DNA of 64,000 nt, taken from positions 496,001 through 560,000 of the forward strand of contig CBDHEM010000071.1 of the NCBI GenBank assembly GCA_965261955.1, given 5' to 3'. Below the pieces are notes generated by a model, which was not told where the DNA came from, searched no databases, and saw only the letters and a program-made list of their open reading frames with translations. The position numbers and the translations under genes are program-made. Below, in pieces: positions 9,335-19,600 of the stretch; within the stretch, counting starts at the first letter, position 1; every line of letters begins with the position of its first letter. Origin of the DNA: JABAAI01 sp965261955. GTDB taxonomy: Bacteria > Spirochaetota > Leptospiria > Leptospirales > Leptonemataceae.

Positions 9335-11130
9335 ATCCAAAGCCTGTGATTGTAAGCCTCACAAAAAGCGCCCCTACACAAAGGGCCTTTTTCCACACCC
9401 TTCCAGAATCGCCGCTTCCATCGCAAAAACAAGCGAAGCTTGTTTTATCCAAAGACCGGTCCTCACAAAAAAGACCCCTACACAAAGGGTCTTTCCACGC
9501 ACCCTTCCAGAATCGCCGCTTCTATCGCAAAAACAAGCGAAGCTTGTTTTATCTGCCAAAGCCTGTGATTGTAAGCCTCACAAAAGCGCCCCTACACAAA
9601 TGGCCTTTTCCCGCACCCTTCCAGAATCGCTGCTTCCATCATAAAAATAAGCAAAGCTTATTTTTACCCACCAAATCTTGTTTTATCTACCCAAAGCTTG
9701 TTTTATCCAATAGCCCGGTCCTCACAAAAAACGCCCCTACACAAAGGGTCTTTCCACGCACCCTTCCAGAATCGCCGCTTCTATCGCAAAAACAAGCGAA
9801 GCTTGTTTTATCTGCCAAAGCCTGTGATTGTAAGCCTCACAAAAAGCGCCCCTACACAAAGGGCCTTTTTCCACACCCTTCCAGAATCGCCGTTTCCATC
9901 GTAAAAATAAGCAAAGCTTGTTTTATCTGCCAAAGCCCGCGATTGTAAGCCTCACAAAAGCGCCCCTACACAAAGGGCCTTTTCCCGCACCCTTCCAGAA
10001 TCGCCGTTTCTATCGCAAAAACAAGCGAAGCTTGTTTTTATCCACAACTCTAGCTTCTCCCATCCAAAGCCCGGTCCTCACCAGAATCGCTGCTTCCATC
10101 ACAAAAACAAGCGAAGCTTGTTTTATCTACCAAAACCTGTTTCTACCCGCTAAATCCTGTTTTATCCAAGGCCCGTGATTGTAAGCCTCACAAAAAGCGC
10201 CCCTACACAAAGGGCCTTTTTCTGCACCCTTCCAGAATCACCGCTTTTATCCACCGAAGCTTCTCCTATCCAAGGCCCGTGACTCTAAGCCTCACAATAA
10301 AGACCCCTACACAAAGGGTCTTTCCACGCACCCTTCCAGAATCGCCGCTTCTATCGCAAAAACAAGCGAAGCTTGTTTTATCTGCCAAAGTCCGTGATTG
10401 CAAGCCTCACAAAAAACACCCCTACACAAAGGGCCTTTTTTCGATCCTCACCAGAATCGCCGCTTCCATCGCAAAAATAAGCAAAGCTTGTTTTTATCCA
10501 CAAATCTTGTTTTATCTGCCAAAGCCCGTGAGTGTAAGCCTCACAAAAAGCGCCCCTACACAAAGGGTCTTTCCACGCACCCTTCCAGAATCGCCGCTTC
10601 TATCGCAAAAACAAGCGAAGCTTGTTTTATCTGCCAAAGCCTGTGATTATAAGCCTCACAATAAACGCCCCTACACAAAAGGCCTTTTTCCGCACCCTTC
10701 CAGAATCGCCGCTTCCATCGCAAAAACAAGCGAAGCTTGTTTTATCTGCCAAAGTCCGTGATTGCAAGCCTCACAAAAAACACCCCTACACAAAGGGCCT
10801 TTTTTCGATCCTCACCAGAATCGCCGCTTCAATCACAAAAACAAGCAGAGCTTGTTTTTATCCACAAAGCTTATTTTATCGACTCAAAGCCTGTTTCTAC
10901 CCACCAAAGCCCGCTCCTCACCAGAATCGCCGCTTCAATCACAAAAACAAGCGAAGCTTGTTTTTATCCACCAAAGCTTTGTTTCTACCCATGAAGCCCG
11001 TTTTTATCCACCAAAGCCTGTTTCTACCCATTAAAGACCGGTTCTCACCAGAATCGCCGCTTCCATCGCAAAAACAAGCGAAGCTTGTTTTATCTACCGA
11101 AGCCTGTTTCTATCCACAGACTCTGGCTTA
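9335..11130. repeat. Large non-coding repeat array with GCGAAGC mini-hairpins
   Basis: About 1.8 kb of imperfect repeats, units mostly 85-260 bp. Ten perfect copies of AACAAGCGAAGCTTGTT begin at 9428, 9532, 9791, 10020, 10106, 10361, 10610, 10725, 10946 and 11073, with several variants (for example near 9647, 9906, 10476 and 10842). Each folds into a 7-bp stem with a GAA loop and contains the heptamer GCGAAGC, known to form an exceptionally stable DNA hairpin. Other repeated blocks are CCCCTACACAAAGGG and CTTCCAGAATCGCCGCTTC. All apparent reading frames are by-products of the repeats. Confidence 0.85.
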
Positions 11131-11354
11131 TTTTAACGAGGAGAGAGGCCGTTCGTGCTAGACGTTCGTAGTCGTAGGCTTTGCTCTCGGTTTTAAGGGC
11201 GCGAAAAAAACAGTATCCCATGTTTTTTCCTTACACATACTCCTGCCTTTTATCTTAGTTCTCAGAAGACTTGTAATGACTTTTACATATATATATGTTC
11301 TTGTAAATACTTTTGCTTAATGATAAAAAATTTACGTCGCAATGATTGATTATA
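11131..11354. other. Non-coding spacer with solo hairpin repeat
   Basis: Holds one degenerate copy of the GGCTTTGC...AAGGGCGCGAAAAA module (about 11176-11210) and AT-rich sequence up to the end of the next gene. No gene seen. Confidence 0.5.
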
Positions 11355-12946
11355 TCAATAGTGAACGTTTACTTCAGTTCGATTTTTTGTAACGCGTATA
11401 GTTTTACAACCAAAGAAGACACAAGTCCAATTGTTTATCCAATGCTTGGGGTCATCAGTGGCTATTTTTCGATCAACTGTATTAAACGAAGAAAGCGCAA
11501 TGGGATAAGGGTCTAAAATCACAATATCTTTAATGCCCTTGACTTGTGCTTCCTTAAGGGCCTTATGAATGCGTCTGGTTATGTTATCAAAGGCCTGACT
11601 TCGACCACTCGTCAAATCAGCGATACTATTTTTAATTGTTCCTCGGTTAAAAAGTGTATGATTTCTTATAAAGTCATCTTGATATCCCAGAGCAAAGGTA
11701 AGAACGATACCTGAAAATATAACGACTATGAAAGATTTTGTACATTTCAAAATCATACCTTGCACTGGCTCCTGTAAACGCGTAAAAAGATGATGAACAA
11801 TCATCATAAAAAATGGCCAACTATATACAAAAAATGCACTGATAGGTACGCCTACTCGTGCCCCAAGATGAGGGTTTGGATTCTTAATTCGGAAGGCGTA
11901 AGATACCGGTAAGTACAATAGAGATGGAGCGAGTACACAGAATACTATTAGCATTGACAAGCACCAACCTTGTCTATTCGCCAAAGTCGGGCTGAGACGA
12001 GACACAAAGCGTAGTAAAGTAGGTTTGAGAAAAAAAGTACTGCTCAATAAAGCCATAGTAACAAGAGCCTTGTACCAATACTTTTCGCCAACGATAAGAC
12101 TCCAACCAATAGACCGTATTAGGCTACGTTCCAGTCCTTTTTGTTGTCCATAAGTTTGGAATCTCGTCTGACTTCCGGGTAGCATGAAATAAAAGCCAAG
12201 ACTTAAAAGGGCAACTATAAAAACATAAACAAGTAGCTTTTTTCGATAATGATCGAGGCCTTTGTTCGTAGGAGCTATAGTAGATTTAGCGATAACAAAT
12301 TGAAAAACTACAAACATGCCATAGAGGCAAGTTTGCATACACATAATTTGTTCAGTTGTACCAGCAGCTAGAAATATGGATACAGTCAGTATAAAAAATG
12401 AAGGTAGGTTTAGTGACCATTGCCTAGACTGAGGAGCCAACCACAAACGCATAAGGGCACCAAGAGAGAATAACAACAAAATAACGCCGATTTGATAAAG
12501 AAAGCTAGCAGCTACCCAATAGACAGTATTAACAATATCAACTGAAAAGACGCAAAGGTGTAAAAATAGAGCAGTAATGCCAAGAAAGATGCATTCGCTC
12601 CATCCCAAAATAGAGCGAAGACCACAAAAGAAGTACAGTGAAGCACCCAATGATAGGAGCATAATAAAAAATGCCCCGAGATAATAGTGTTCTAGTATAT
12701 CAACAATTCCATGAAAGACTTCCATAGCAATAAATGAGTATAGCGACCATAACCACCTGTTAGATTACTACTAATGGCATTATATATGCCTTTCTCTGAA
12801 ACCATTCTATAAGCAAAGTAATCATCAGCATACGGCTTAGCCTGATAAATCGCATTTATAGAAATTAAAAGACCTAGGCCTAGGCACAAAGATATCGCAA
12901 TCCAGCGTATACATGCTGGATTGCGTAAATGTTCAATCATCTTCAC
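11355..12946 (-). pseudogene. DUF6056-like multi-span membrane protein, frameshifted
   Basis: Two overlapping frames make one protein. The first (12946 to 12692, 84 residues) has a membrane helix and the typical front motif PYADDYFAYRM, then GRYTHLLLWKSF before stopping. The second (12725 to 11355, 456 residues) continues with about ten membrane helices and a soluble tail containing DPYPIALSSF. The two cover each other between 12692 and 12725, where a one-base shift would restore continuity. The ADDY motif plus helices resembles DUF6056 and GT-C-type envelope glycosyltransferase-like proteins. It is either a decaying gene or a programmed or sequencing frameshift. It sits between repeats and a transposase tail. 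Confidence 0.55.
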
Positions 12947-13042
12947 TTTTCAAATCATTATATTGCTTCTATATTTTCTGTCAAATCACATGCAACATAA
13001 TCTGTAGAAGCCATGTAAAAAGGTAACACTGAATGTTCCTCT

Positions 13043-13158
13043 TTAAGCTACCTTTTTATTATAAGATTCGTTAAAAGCTTGCATAGGCGTCAATTCTTTA
13101 AGTGAAGTATGTGGCTTTTCTTCGTTATAAAATTTCACAAATTTTTTCAACAGGCTGT
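13043..13158 (-). mobile_element. Transposase C-terminal remnant (IS3/IS481 type)
   Basis: The minus strand reads FVKFYNEEKPHTSLKELT then PMQAF and a stop at 13043. This is the usual end of rve-type transposases (YNxxRPHxSLxxLTPxQxF). Nothing further upstream is preserved. The rest of 12947-13193 is short AT-rich spacer. Confidence 0.65.
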
Positions 13159-13193
13159 TTTTTTATAGTATCATGCGACAACGCCAAGAAAGC

Positions 13194-14819
13194 CTAAAAG
13201 CAAAGAGAAGGAATTTGATCCAAAGCACTATTTGATGTGATATTTTTTTCCATATCTTTCTGAGCTTTTACAGATTGTGCTACGATTTGGTCCATACACT
13301 CTTTTCTTTTTTGATTTAGAATATAAGACAAAGCTTTCTTTTGATTTTTTTTAGCTTCTGCAAGACCAAATTCTATATAGGCCGACTTTTTGTTATAAGA
13401 TGATAGTGAAGAAAAAAATTGAGCAGAAGGAGTGGCTTCTTGATATAAAAATTTTTCTCGTTGGGCAGAAAGGCTCTTTTGATATTCATTCATTTTTTTG
13501 CCATTTTTATCTAGACTTTCCATTTCATCATCTAGACGCTGTGCAATAATCTCTAACTCGTCACAGATTTGTAGACCTTGCTCTCGCAAAGGAATCAAAT
13601 CATTTTCGACTTGTACGCTACAATCTTTTCTTCTACCCCCCCAAATAACTTTGTGATAGTTATTTTGAATAACTGCTTCCTCTCTTGAATGTAAAGGCGG
13701 TGATGGTGAAAGAAGGCAATGATATAGCAAGAGTTGAGCAAAGCATAAATCTTGTTTTAAAACACCACAGAGGGATTGATTTTGTATATCAAAACAACGC
13801 AACTCTATATATTGTACACCACGATCCTTTAGGGCGACTAGAGAGCGTTCTTCATTTTTCAAGAGATTTTGCTTGGGACGTATAGGGGAGTAGTGCTCAT
13901 TTTCAATTTGTAAAATACTATGATTGAGCTGCTCACCAGCTTCGAGCGACCATTTTTGATAGCGAGGCTCTATCTTTGTTAGGGCGTTACATATACTCTC
14001 CACATACTCTTCTAGACTATTGTAGCTAACAGCTAGATCCCACTGAGAAGGATGATTATAACCTATTTCACTTTGTCGAAGTGAAGTTGCATAGCTTGAA
14101 TAAAGAGTATTTGAAGTTGCATCCCAATGGGTAATATCTTTTTTAACTTTTTGAATCTTTCCATTTGAATTTTCATCCATATTTTTTATTTTATTTTCAT
14201 CGAAAAAGCTTTTATGCATGGCGGGAGAGTTACCAAAGAGATATGGAAAGATATAAATACGCCGTAAAAAGTTTCTTATGATGCTTAAATAAGCTTCTGA
14301 AGTGTTCTCTTTCTTGAGGCTTTGCTTAGTAAAAGAGAAGTAAGCTTCCCAAAATTTTTGAGAAAAAGAAAAATTATAATGAACGCCTGATATTGTTTGC
14401 ATTTTGGCTCCATAGCGATGAGCTAAACCGCTACGATAGATATGTTTTTGTAGGCCGATGGGGGAATTGCCATAAACAGCGAGAGGAATTTGGTCAGCGG
14501 GAGGCAGTATGCATGGCATGGAAAACGGCCAGAGATATTCATTGTCAATGTTTTGTCCTGTATAATAACATAGGAAAGTCAATTCTTCCATGAGCGCATC
14601 AAGAGAAGTATGAGGAGATGTCGTGTACTCAATTTGTGCTTCACTAAAATCTGTTGTGATATAGGGGTGTGTTAGTGCACTTCCTAACCGCTTGGGGTGT
14701 GGAGCTAAAGATAAATCTCCTTTTAGATTAGCACGTAAGCTTTCTCTTTCTAAGCCATGAAGACATTCCGTAAAAATGGGATCAGATATTGTTAGTAAAT
14801 CTTTAAGGATACTATTCAT
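13194..14819 (-). CDS. gshA: Glutamate-cysteine ligase (type 1)
   Basis: Catalyses the ATP-dependent joining of glutamate and cysteine, the first step of glutathione synthesis, in the cytosol. The proteobacterial-type signature is clear: HGLERESLR near the start, LGSALTHPYITTDFSEAQIE, WPFSMPC, YGNSPIGLQK, YRSGLAHRYGAKMQTISGV and HYNFSF. Length (541 from this start) fits the family. I chose the ATG at 14819 (MNSILKDLL); the frame stays open to 14888, but those extra 23 codons lie inside a MITE. No Shine-Dalgarno sequence precedes 14819, so initiation may be weak or use the upstream TTG. It is downstream of ggt on the same strand, forming a glutathione unit interrupted by the MITE. No gshB is present. 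Confidence 0.92.
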   Translation of the reverse strand: MNSILKDLLTISDPIFTECLHGLERESLRANLKGDLSLAPHPKRLGSALTHPYITTDFSEAQIEYTTSPHTSLDALMEELTFLCYYTGQNIDNEYLWPFSMPCILPPADQIPLAVYGNSPIGLQKHIYRSGLAHRYGAKMQTISGVHYNFSFSQKFWEAYFSFTKQSLKKENTSEAYLSIIRNFLRRIYIFPYLFGNSPAMHKSFFDENKIKNMDENSNGKIQKVKKDITHWDATSNTLYSSYATSLRQSEIGYNHPSQWDLAVSYNSLEEYVESICNALTKIEPRYQKWSLEAGEQLNHSILQIENEHYSPIRPKQNLLKNEERSLVALKDRGVQYIELRCFDIQNQSLCGVLKQDLCFAQLLLYHCLLSPSPPLHSREEAVIQNNYHKVIWGGRRKDCSVQVENDLIPLREQGLQICDELEIIAQRLDDEMESLDKNGKKMNEYQKSLSAQREKFLYQEATPSAQFFSSLSSYNKKSAYIEFGLAEAKKNQKKALSYILNQKRKECMDQIVAQSVKAQKDMEKNITSNSALDQIPSLCF

Positions 14820-14946
14820 AGAACTGTTACGAAATGTAAAGCGGGGGGGAAGAGAGGAAAGGGCAAATAAAATACTTTTAAGTGCCAATCTAAAGCATTT
14901 TCAAATGGTCATTTCCCTATTTTTTTGTATTTGCAACGCTTCCTCC
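14820..14946 (+). mobile_element. MITE-like element between ggt and gshA
   Basis: Left end GAACTGTTACGAAATGTAAA at 14821, right end TTTTTTTGTATTTGCAAC near 14935. It abuts the gshA start codon and overlaps the 3' end of ggt: the last codons of ggt (about SHGGSVANTKK) and its stop come from element sequence. Confidence 0.75.
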
Positions 14947-16686
14947 ATGGGAAAAGCCAGCTGGTCTTCCGCTTCCACGAGGATCGGAGGCTCCAACGAG
15001 TCCTTTATCATCTCGTTTTACAACAAAGAGTCTTGAACGAGAAGGAGCTTGTTGAAAAACATATCCTCTCTTTTCCAAGATAGCTTTTACCTTTGGCTGT
15101 AGAGTTTGTGGTTCTATAAATACATGAGGAGGGTGGAATTGAAAATGGATGCGAGCTCGTGAAACAGAAGCAAAAGGATGCATATGTAAATCAACTTCAT
15201 GTAAAAGAGCTTGAAGCACTGCTGTAATAATTTGAGAACCTCCCGGAGCACCAACTACAAGGCGTACACGTTGTTTGTCTAGGAGAAAAGTCGGAGACAT
15301 ACTGCTTAATGGTGTTTTTTGAGGGGCAATAGCATTGGCAGTCCCACCTAGCAATCCGTAAACATTGGCTTTTCCCACTTGTGCACTAAAATCATCCATT
15401 GTGTCATTTAAAACTATACCCCATTTAGGGATCATAATACGGGCTCCAAAACGATAGTTAATCGACTGTGTAGAAGAGACTGCATTTCCTTTATTGTCCA
15501 GTATAGAAAAATGAGTCGTTTCAAAAGATTCCATCTTACGTCTCCCTTTCTTTTCTGATTTTTTTCGCTTTTCTTTTACCGAAGCGGGGTCTAGTATCTG
15601 CAAAATGGGTGGAGACGAAAAAGATGGGTCCCCCCCATATTGGGCACGGATTTGGTAACCCTTTGACATCGCTTCAAGCAATACACTATAATATTCTTCT
15701 CGCTTTGTGTTATACCACTTTTCTAGAGGAAAACCCTCCAGCCATTTCAGCATGTGAAGTATAAAAATTCCGGAAGAAGGTAACGGCATAGTGGCCACTT
15801 TAAAACCACGGTACGTTGACCACAAAGTTTTACGTTCGATCATGCGATACCCAAGTAAATCCTTGTGGTTGAGTAATCCACCTTTTTGCATCATCAAATT
15901 TATCAGTGCTTTCCCAATCTTTCCTTCATAAAAAGCACTAGAACCGTTTTTTGCGATAAGTCGTAAAGTCTTTGCTAGATCCTTTTGTATAAGAACTTCA
16001 CCCTCTTTCAGAATTTTTCCCTGTGGAGCAAATACGGCTCGCATTGCAGTACCCATATTGTCATAGGCCGTAGAAATTGCTTTGGCTAAATCAGGATAAA
16101 CACGAAAACCATTTTCAGCTAGATGAATAGCATCTTTCAGAATTTCTTGGCGGTTCAATTTACCGTATTTTTTATGAATTTCCATAAGACCAGCAATCAT
16201 ACCGGGAACAGCGACAGCCCTGATACCAAAAAGAGAAGCATTGGGGTCTAGTGCTTTTTCCCCTTGATTTAAATACATATCCCTAGTGCTTCTATTGGGC
16301 GCCCTTTCACGGAAATCAAAAGCCCTTGTCTTTCCATCTAGATGCAACAGAAGGAAGCCACCACCTCCAAGGCCTGTTGATTGTGGTCGTATGACAGAAA
16401 TGGCAAAGCTAACGGCAATAGCACTATCTACCACATTACCATTTTTGGCTAGTATGCGGGCTCCAATTTTAGATGCTTCGTAAGAATCTGTTGCCACAAT
16501 ATGGCGTTTTGAACGTACCCAAAGTGTGTCAGGAATTTTATCATTTAAGATCAAATCTTTTTGTAAATATTCCTGTCCTTCCAATCGTAATTTCTCATCG
16601 CAAGAAAAAGAAAAAACAGTTACAAAAAAAGCAATGAAGAGGGCTCTGAAAAGGGTACTTATGGCAAGAAAATATCTTTGAGGCAT
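14917..16686 (-). CDS. ggt: Gamma-glutamyltranspeptidase (lipoprotein)
   Basis: Cleaves the gamma-glutamyl bond of glutathione outside the cytoplasmic membrane. From the ATG at 16686 (MPQRYFLA) there is a signal peptide ending in a lipobox-like FSFSC, then the GGT fold: AFDFRERAP, the autocatalytic site FETTHFS where the second Thr is the predicted nucleophile, GNAVSSTQSINYRFGARI, LNDTMDDFS, and the oxyanion-hole serines in PLSSMSPTFLL. The frame is open to 17061, but that extra stretch is not GGT-like and begins in a MITE fragment. The C-terminus runs past the expected end (GASDPRGSGRPAGF) into MITE-derived codons. Likely co-transcribed with gshA. Confidence 0.92.
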   Translation of the reverse strand: MPQRYFLAISTLFRALFIAFFVTVFSFSCDEKLRLEGQEYLQKDLILNDKIPDTLWVRSKRHIVATDSYEASKIGARILAKNGNVVDSAIAVSFAISVIRPQSTGLGGGGFLLLHLDGKTRAFDFRERAPNRSTRDMYLNQGEKALDPNASLFGIRAVAVPGMIAGLMEIHKKYGKLNRQEILKDAIHLAENGFRVYPDLAKAISTAYDNMGTAMRAVFAPQGKILKEGEVLIQKDLAKTLRLIAKNGSSAFYEGKIGKALINLMMQKGGLLNHKDLLGYRMIERKTLWSTYRGFKVATMPLPSSGIFILHMLKWLEGFPLEKWYNTKREEYYSVLLEAMSKGYQIRAQYGGDPSFSSPPILQILDPASVKEKRKKSEKKGRRKMESFETTHFSILDNKGNAVSSTQSINYRFGARIMIPKWGIVLNDTMDDFSAQVGKANVYGLLGGTANAIAPQKTPLSSMSPTFLLDKQRVRLVVGAPGGSQIITAVLQALLHEVDLHMHPFASVSRARIHFQFHPPHVFIEPQTLQPKVKAILEKRGYVFQQAPSRSRLFVVKRDDKGLVGASDPRGSGRPAGFSHGGSVANTKK

Positions 16687-17029
16687 CCTATTTTGTGTAT
16701 ATACAAATGACATATTTATGTTTATAGTCCAGCTTGCCGTTGTAATTGTAGATTTATAGTGGTGAGATTGGCGTTTGCACTTAGCACATATTGCATCCGT
16801 ACAAAAAAAGCATTTGCATGGATTGCCTGTAAACCCTTTTTCGATAAGTTTTTTTAGAAAAACATCAAAGTTCTTGCAAAAGCTCAATATTATGAATTCT
16901 TGAATTTTATTATATACATAGTCATTCCCAATTCCAAAGGCAACAAGCATCGCTTTGTCATCAAAATTCTTTATAGTATTTCTGAAGATATAACGACTAG
17001 GGACTATTGCGGAATATAAACAAAGGCAA
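16687..17029. other. Upstream region of ggt
   Basis: Leader between ggt and the divergent App1-like gene. The minus strand stays open and would encode a Cys-rich stretch (NPCKCFFC, AICAKCK), which I could not tie to any family. No clear promoter seen. Confidence 0.3.
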
Positions 17030-17100
17030 CTGAAATGCCGTGAAACGCTGATTTGAGACATTTGTGAAGCTTAACTTTTTGTTTTTCGCAAACAGTCCCT
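17030..17100 (+). mobile_element. MITE-like element, right half
   Basis: Contains the internal segment GAAATGCCGTGAAACGCTGA and the right end TTTTTCGCAAACAGTCCCT. The left end is missing. Confidence 0.5.
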
Positions 17101-17178
17101 AGATACAGTCTAAATAGCTACAAAGCAAATCACTTGATTTTTTAATGACATGACTATGAGGGAAACGAATATAGGAAT

Positions 17179-18816
17179 GTGATACAAAATGAGAAAGAAG
17201 ATTCTAAATCAAAACCCAAATTCAAAGAAGAGACAGCTAGCCAATTACGTTACAGAAGGACAGCACTCCTAGAAGGTGCTTGTGGCCAAGCCGGGCGAGT
17301 CAATATTTGCGGACAAGTTGTAGACCTTTCTTATGATAAAATATTTTCTGAAGAAGAGTGGGATCATTTTCATAATCTTCCCAAAAAAAAGATAAAGAAA
17401 GAAGATACACTTGAAACAAAATATCATCAAAAAGACTGGCTTCCCCTCGGCTCCATACGAGCAATTGAAGACTTGACCATGCCCTCCGTAAGGCAAGCAC
17501 GCCTACAGTTAGAAATACTCAAAGCAAAGCCAAATAAATTTTCTTCCATAGAAACATCCAAACTACAAAATGCTCCTCTAATCTGGACCTCAGCTGAATT
17601 TCAAACCAGAAACAATGGTTTTTTTGCCCTTCTTCTTCCAGACCATTTGCCAGAAGGCTCTTATACAGTACGCGTTATATTGCGTGGCATAGCTTCCGCA
17701 CGTCAAAGCCTTGCTGACTTGAGATACCTCAGAGAGTTAGACTCACAAATACTTAAAAAAGATATAGCTATTGGCTATGGAAGCCTTGTTATTCTTGCAC
17801 CAGACTTTACGGGTTATCAAATCATTTCAGATATTGACCAGACTTTTTTGGATACAAAAATAGAAACAAAAACAGGACTACTCAACACCTTAACAGAGAA
17901 AGCAACAGAAAAAAAAACTATAACAAGTATGGTAGATCTCTATCAAAAACTAACTCAAAAAGATGGAAACCATACTTCTCTTATTTTTCTATCCGCATCT
18001 CCACATTTTTTTCGACGTACTTTTCAAAGTCTCTTTGCTCATTCTAATATAGAGCTTCATGGACTTTACCTTAAATACTTAACGGGTGTTATAGACAACA
18101 TTAGTAGTTCTATACTCAAATTAGCTAAAGATCCTTTTTCCATATTGAGTGGAAGGGATATCCGCTCTTCTATGGAAGGTGGGATGAAATTTATTAGTAC
18201 GCATGTGCTTAGTCTTTTTGATCAAGTCGGATATAAACTAGAAATGCTTTTGAGAAACAGGCTGATGCAACCAACTTTAGCAAAAGAGATTCTCATTGGG
18301 GACAACTCAGAAAGTGATTTTTTGATTTTTACACTCTACCAAGCTTTCCTTTTGGGAAAATGTCAGCGAGAAGAATTAGAAGAGTATTTTTCCCAATTTA
18401 ATTTTGAGGGACGTGAAGCTATTACCACAAAAAACGCAAAAACAATTTGTGAACTTGTAGAAAAGAATATGGAGATTCATGGAACGATTAACCCAGTACG
18501 TGCTTTGTGGATCAATCATGTAAGAGAAGATAGGAATATACTTTCTCTACAAAAACAGATAGAAGCCTCTTCACCAAAGGGGCTCCAAAAAAACCTTCTT
18601 GATCCTGATTCTGGGATCATTCCTTTTCGTTTGTGTGAAAAGGGTATAGGTATGGCACTAGCTGCTTTTGATGAAGATTTGATTAGCCAAAAAGAATGCC
18701 TATTGATCTTAGACCGGTCTCAAAGTACAAAGGAAGAACTTAAAATGATTTTAAATCGTTTTCTGTTTTTAAAAAAGAAAGAAATAAATATTGATGATTT
18801 TCAAAAGACAATATAA
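17179..18816 (+). CDS. App1/DUF2183 phosphatase-domain protein
   Basis: 545 residues. The central part has HAD-like motifs of the App1 (DUF2183) family: SDIDQTFLDT near residue 219 (DxDxT nucleophile loop), IFLSASPHFF near 268, KFISTHVL, and the acidic IGDNSESD near 373. In yeast, App1 is a phosphatidate phosphatase; in bacteria the substrate is not established. The N-terminal 190 residues look like the domain usually found before DUF2183 (LPEGSYTVRVILRG). There is no signal peptide, so it is probably cytosolic. The start is a GTG at 17179; no close ribosome site is visible. It faces away from ggt and runs toward hisH. Confidence 0.75.
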   Translation: MIQNEKEDSKSKPKFKEETASQLRYRRTALLEGACGQAGRVNICGQVVDLSYDKIFSEEEWDHFHNLPKKKIKKEDTLETKYHQKDWLPLGSIRAIEDLTMPSVRQARLQLEILKAKPNKFSSIETSKLQNAPLIWTSAEFQTRNNGFFALLLPDHLPEGSYTVRVILRGIASARQSLADLRYLRELDSQILKKDIAIGYGSLVILAPDFTGYQIISDIDQTFLDTKIETKTGLLNTLTEKATEKKTITSMVDLYQKLTQKDGNHTSLIFLSASPHFFRRTFQSLFAHSNIELHGLYLKYLTGVIDNISSSILKLAKDPFSILSGRDIRSSMEGGMKFISTHVLSLFDQVGYKLEMLLRNRLMQPTLAKEILIGDNSESDFLIFTLYQAFLLGKCQREELEEYFSQFNFEGREAITTKNAKTICELVEKNMEIHGTINPVRALWINHVREDRNILSLQKQIEASSPKGLQKNLLDPDSGIIPFRLCEKGIGMALAAFDEDLISQKECLLILDRSQSTKEELKMILNRFLFLKKKEINIDDFQKTI

Positions 18817-18925
18817 AAAAATCGAATACGTATTCTTTCTACTTGATTTCAAGTTTATGTACAAAGTGTAAGCAAACCTAGCTCTTCTTAGCTTCTTTTC
18901 TCATTACGAATTTCAAATAAAAAAC

Positions 18926-19600
18926 ATGAATAACGCTCCTGTAATTGTCCTAGACTATGGTATGGGAAATATACATTCCATACTAAAGGCTTTACGCCTC
19001 TACCTACCCGACGTTCGCTATAGCAACAAGAAAGAGGACATCCAAAATGCTCATGGCCTTGTATTACCAGGCGATGGCGCTTTCCCCGCTGCTATGGCAA
19101 ATATAGAAAAATCTGAAAATCAACTAAAACAAAGCATTCTAAGCTATGTCGCGTCTAAACGGCCTCTCCTTGGTATTTGTATAGGTTTTCAAATTCTATT
19201 TTCTGACTCGGAGGAAGGAGCTCTACACAATACAACAAACTCATCCAAAAGAAGAAAGGGCTTAGATTTAATTCCCGGTCATATTCAAAAATTTTCTTTT
19301 TCTGATCAAACACGTATTCCTCATATGGGATGGAATATAGTTATTCCCCAAACAAAAGAAAAATCCGACAAACAAGAGGAAAGAGAGTATATGTACTTTA
19401 TTCACTCTTATCGAGCCACAAGTGTTCCTAAAGAATTTATTTTAGGAGAGTGTAACTACGGAAAAGACTGTTTCCCGGCTATTGTCCAAAAAGAAAATAT
19501 ACTAGCGACTCAGTTCCATCCAGAAAAATCAGGGGAAGCTGGACTTTCTTTTCTAAAGAGATGGGCAGATTCTTTATCAAGGGACCGTTACGAAATATAA
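18926..19600 (+). CDS. hisH: Imidazole glycerol phosphate synthase, glutaminase subunit
   Basis: Supplies ammonia from glutamine to HisF in histidine biosynthesis. Triad-type glutamine amidotransferase: LDYGMGNIHSI at the N-terminus, nucleophile Cys in LGICIGFQ (about residue 83), oxyanion strand LPGDGAFPAA, PHMGWN, and the His-Glu pair in ATQFHPEKSG (about residue 197). The last residues (DRYEI) and stop lie in the left end of a MITE, so the native C-terminus has been replaced by a few element-encoded codons. hisA follows on the same strand; hisF is not in the window. Confidence 0.95.
   Translation: MNNAPVIVLDYGMGNIHSILKALRLYLPDVRYSNKKEDIQNAHGLVLPGDGAFPAAMANIEKSENQLKQSILSYVASKRPLLGICIGFQILFSDSEEGALHNTTNSSKRRKGLDLIPGHIQKFSFSDQTRIPHMGWNIVIPQTKEKSDKQEEREYMYFIHSYRATSVPKEFILGECNYGKDCFPAIVQKENILATQFHPEKSGEAGLSFLKRWADSLSRDRYEI

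Noticed and set aside
9335..11130. CRISPR array or protein-coding repeat gene
   Set aside because: Repeats are irregular in spacing (86-259 bp), no cas gene is present, and the open frames occur in several phases with no start signals.
16687..17061. N-terminal extension of ggt with a CxxC-rich stretch
   Set aside because: Begins in a MITE fragment and precedes a complete signal peptide and lipobox at the ATG at 16686; not GGT-like.
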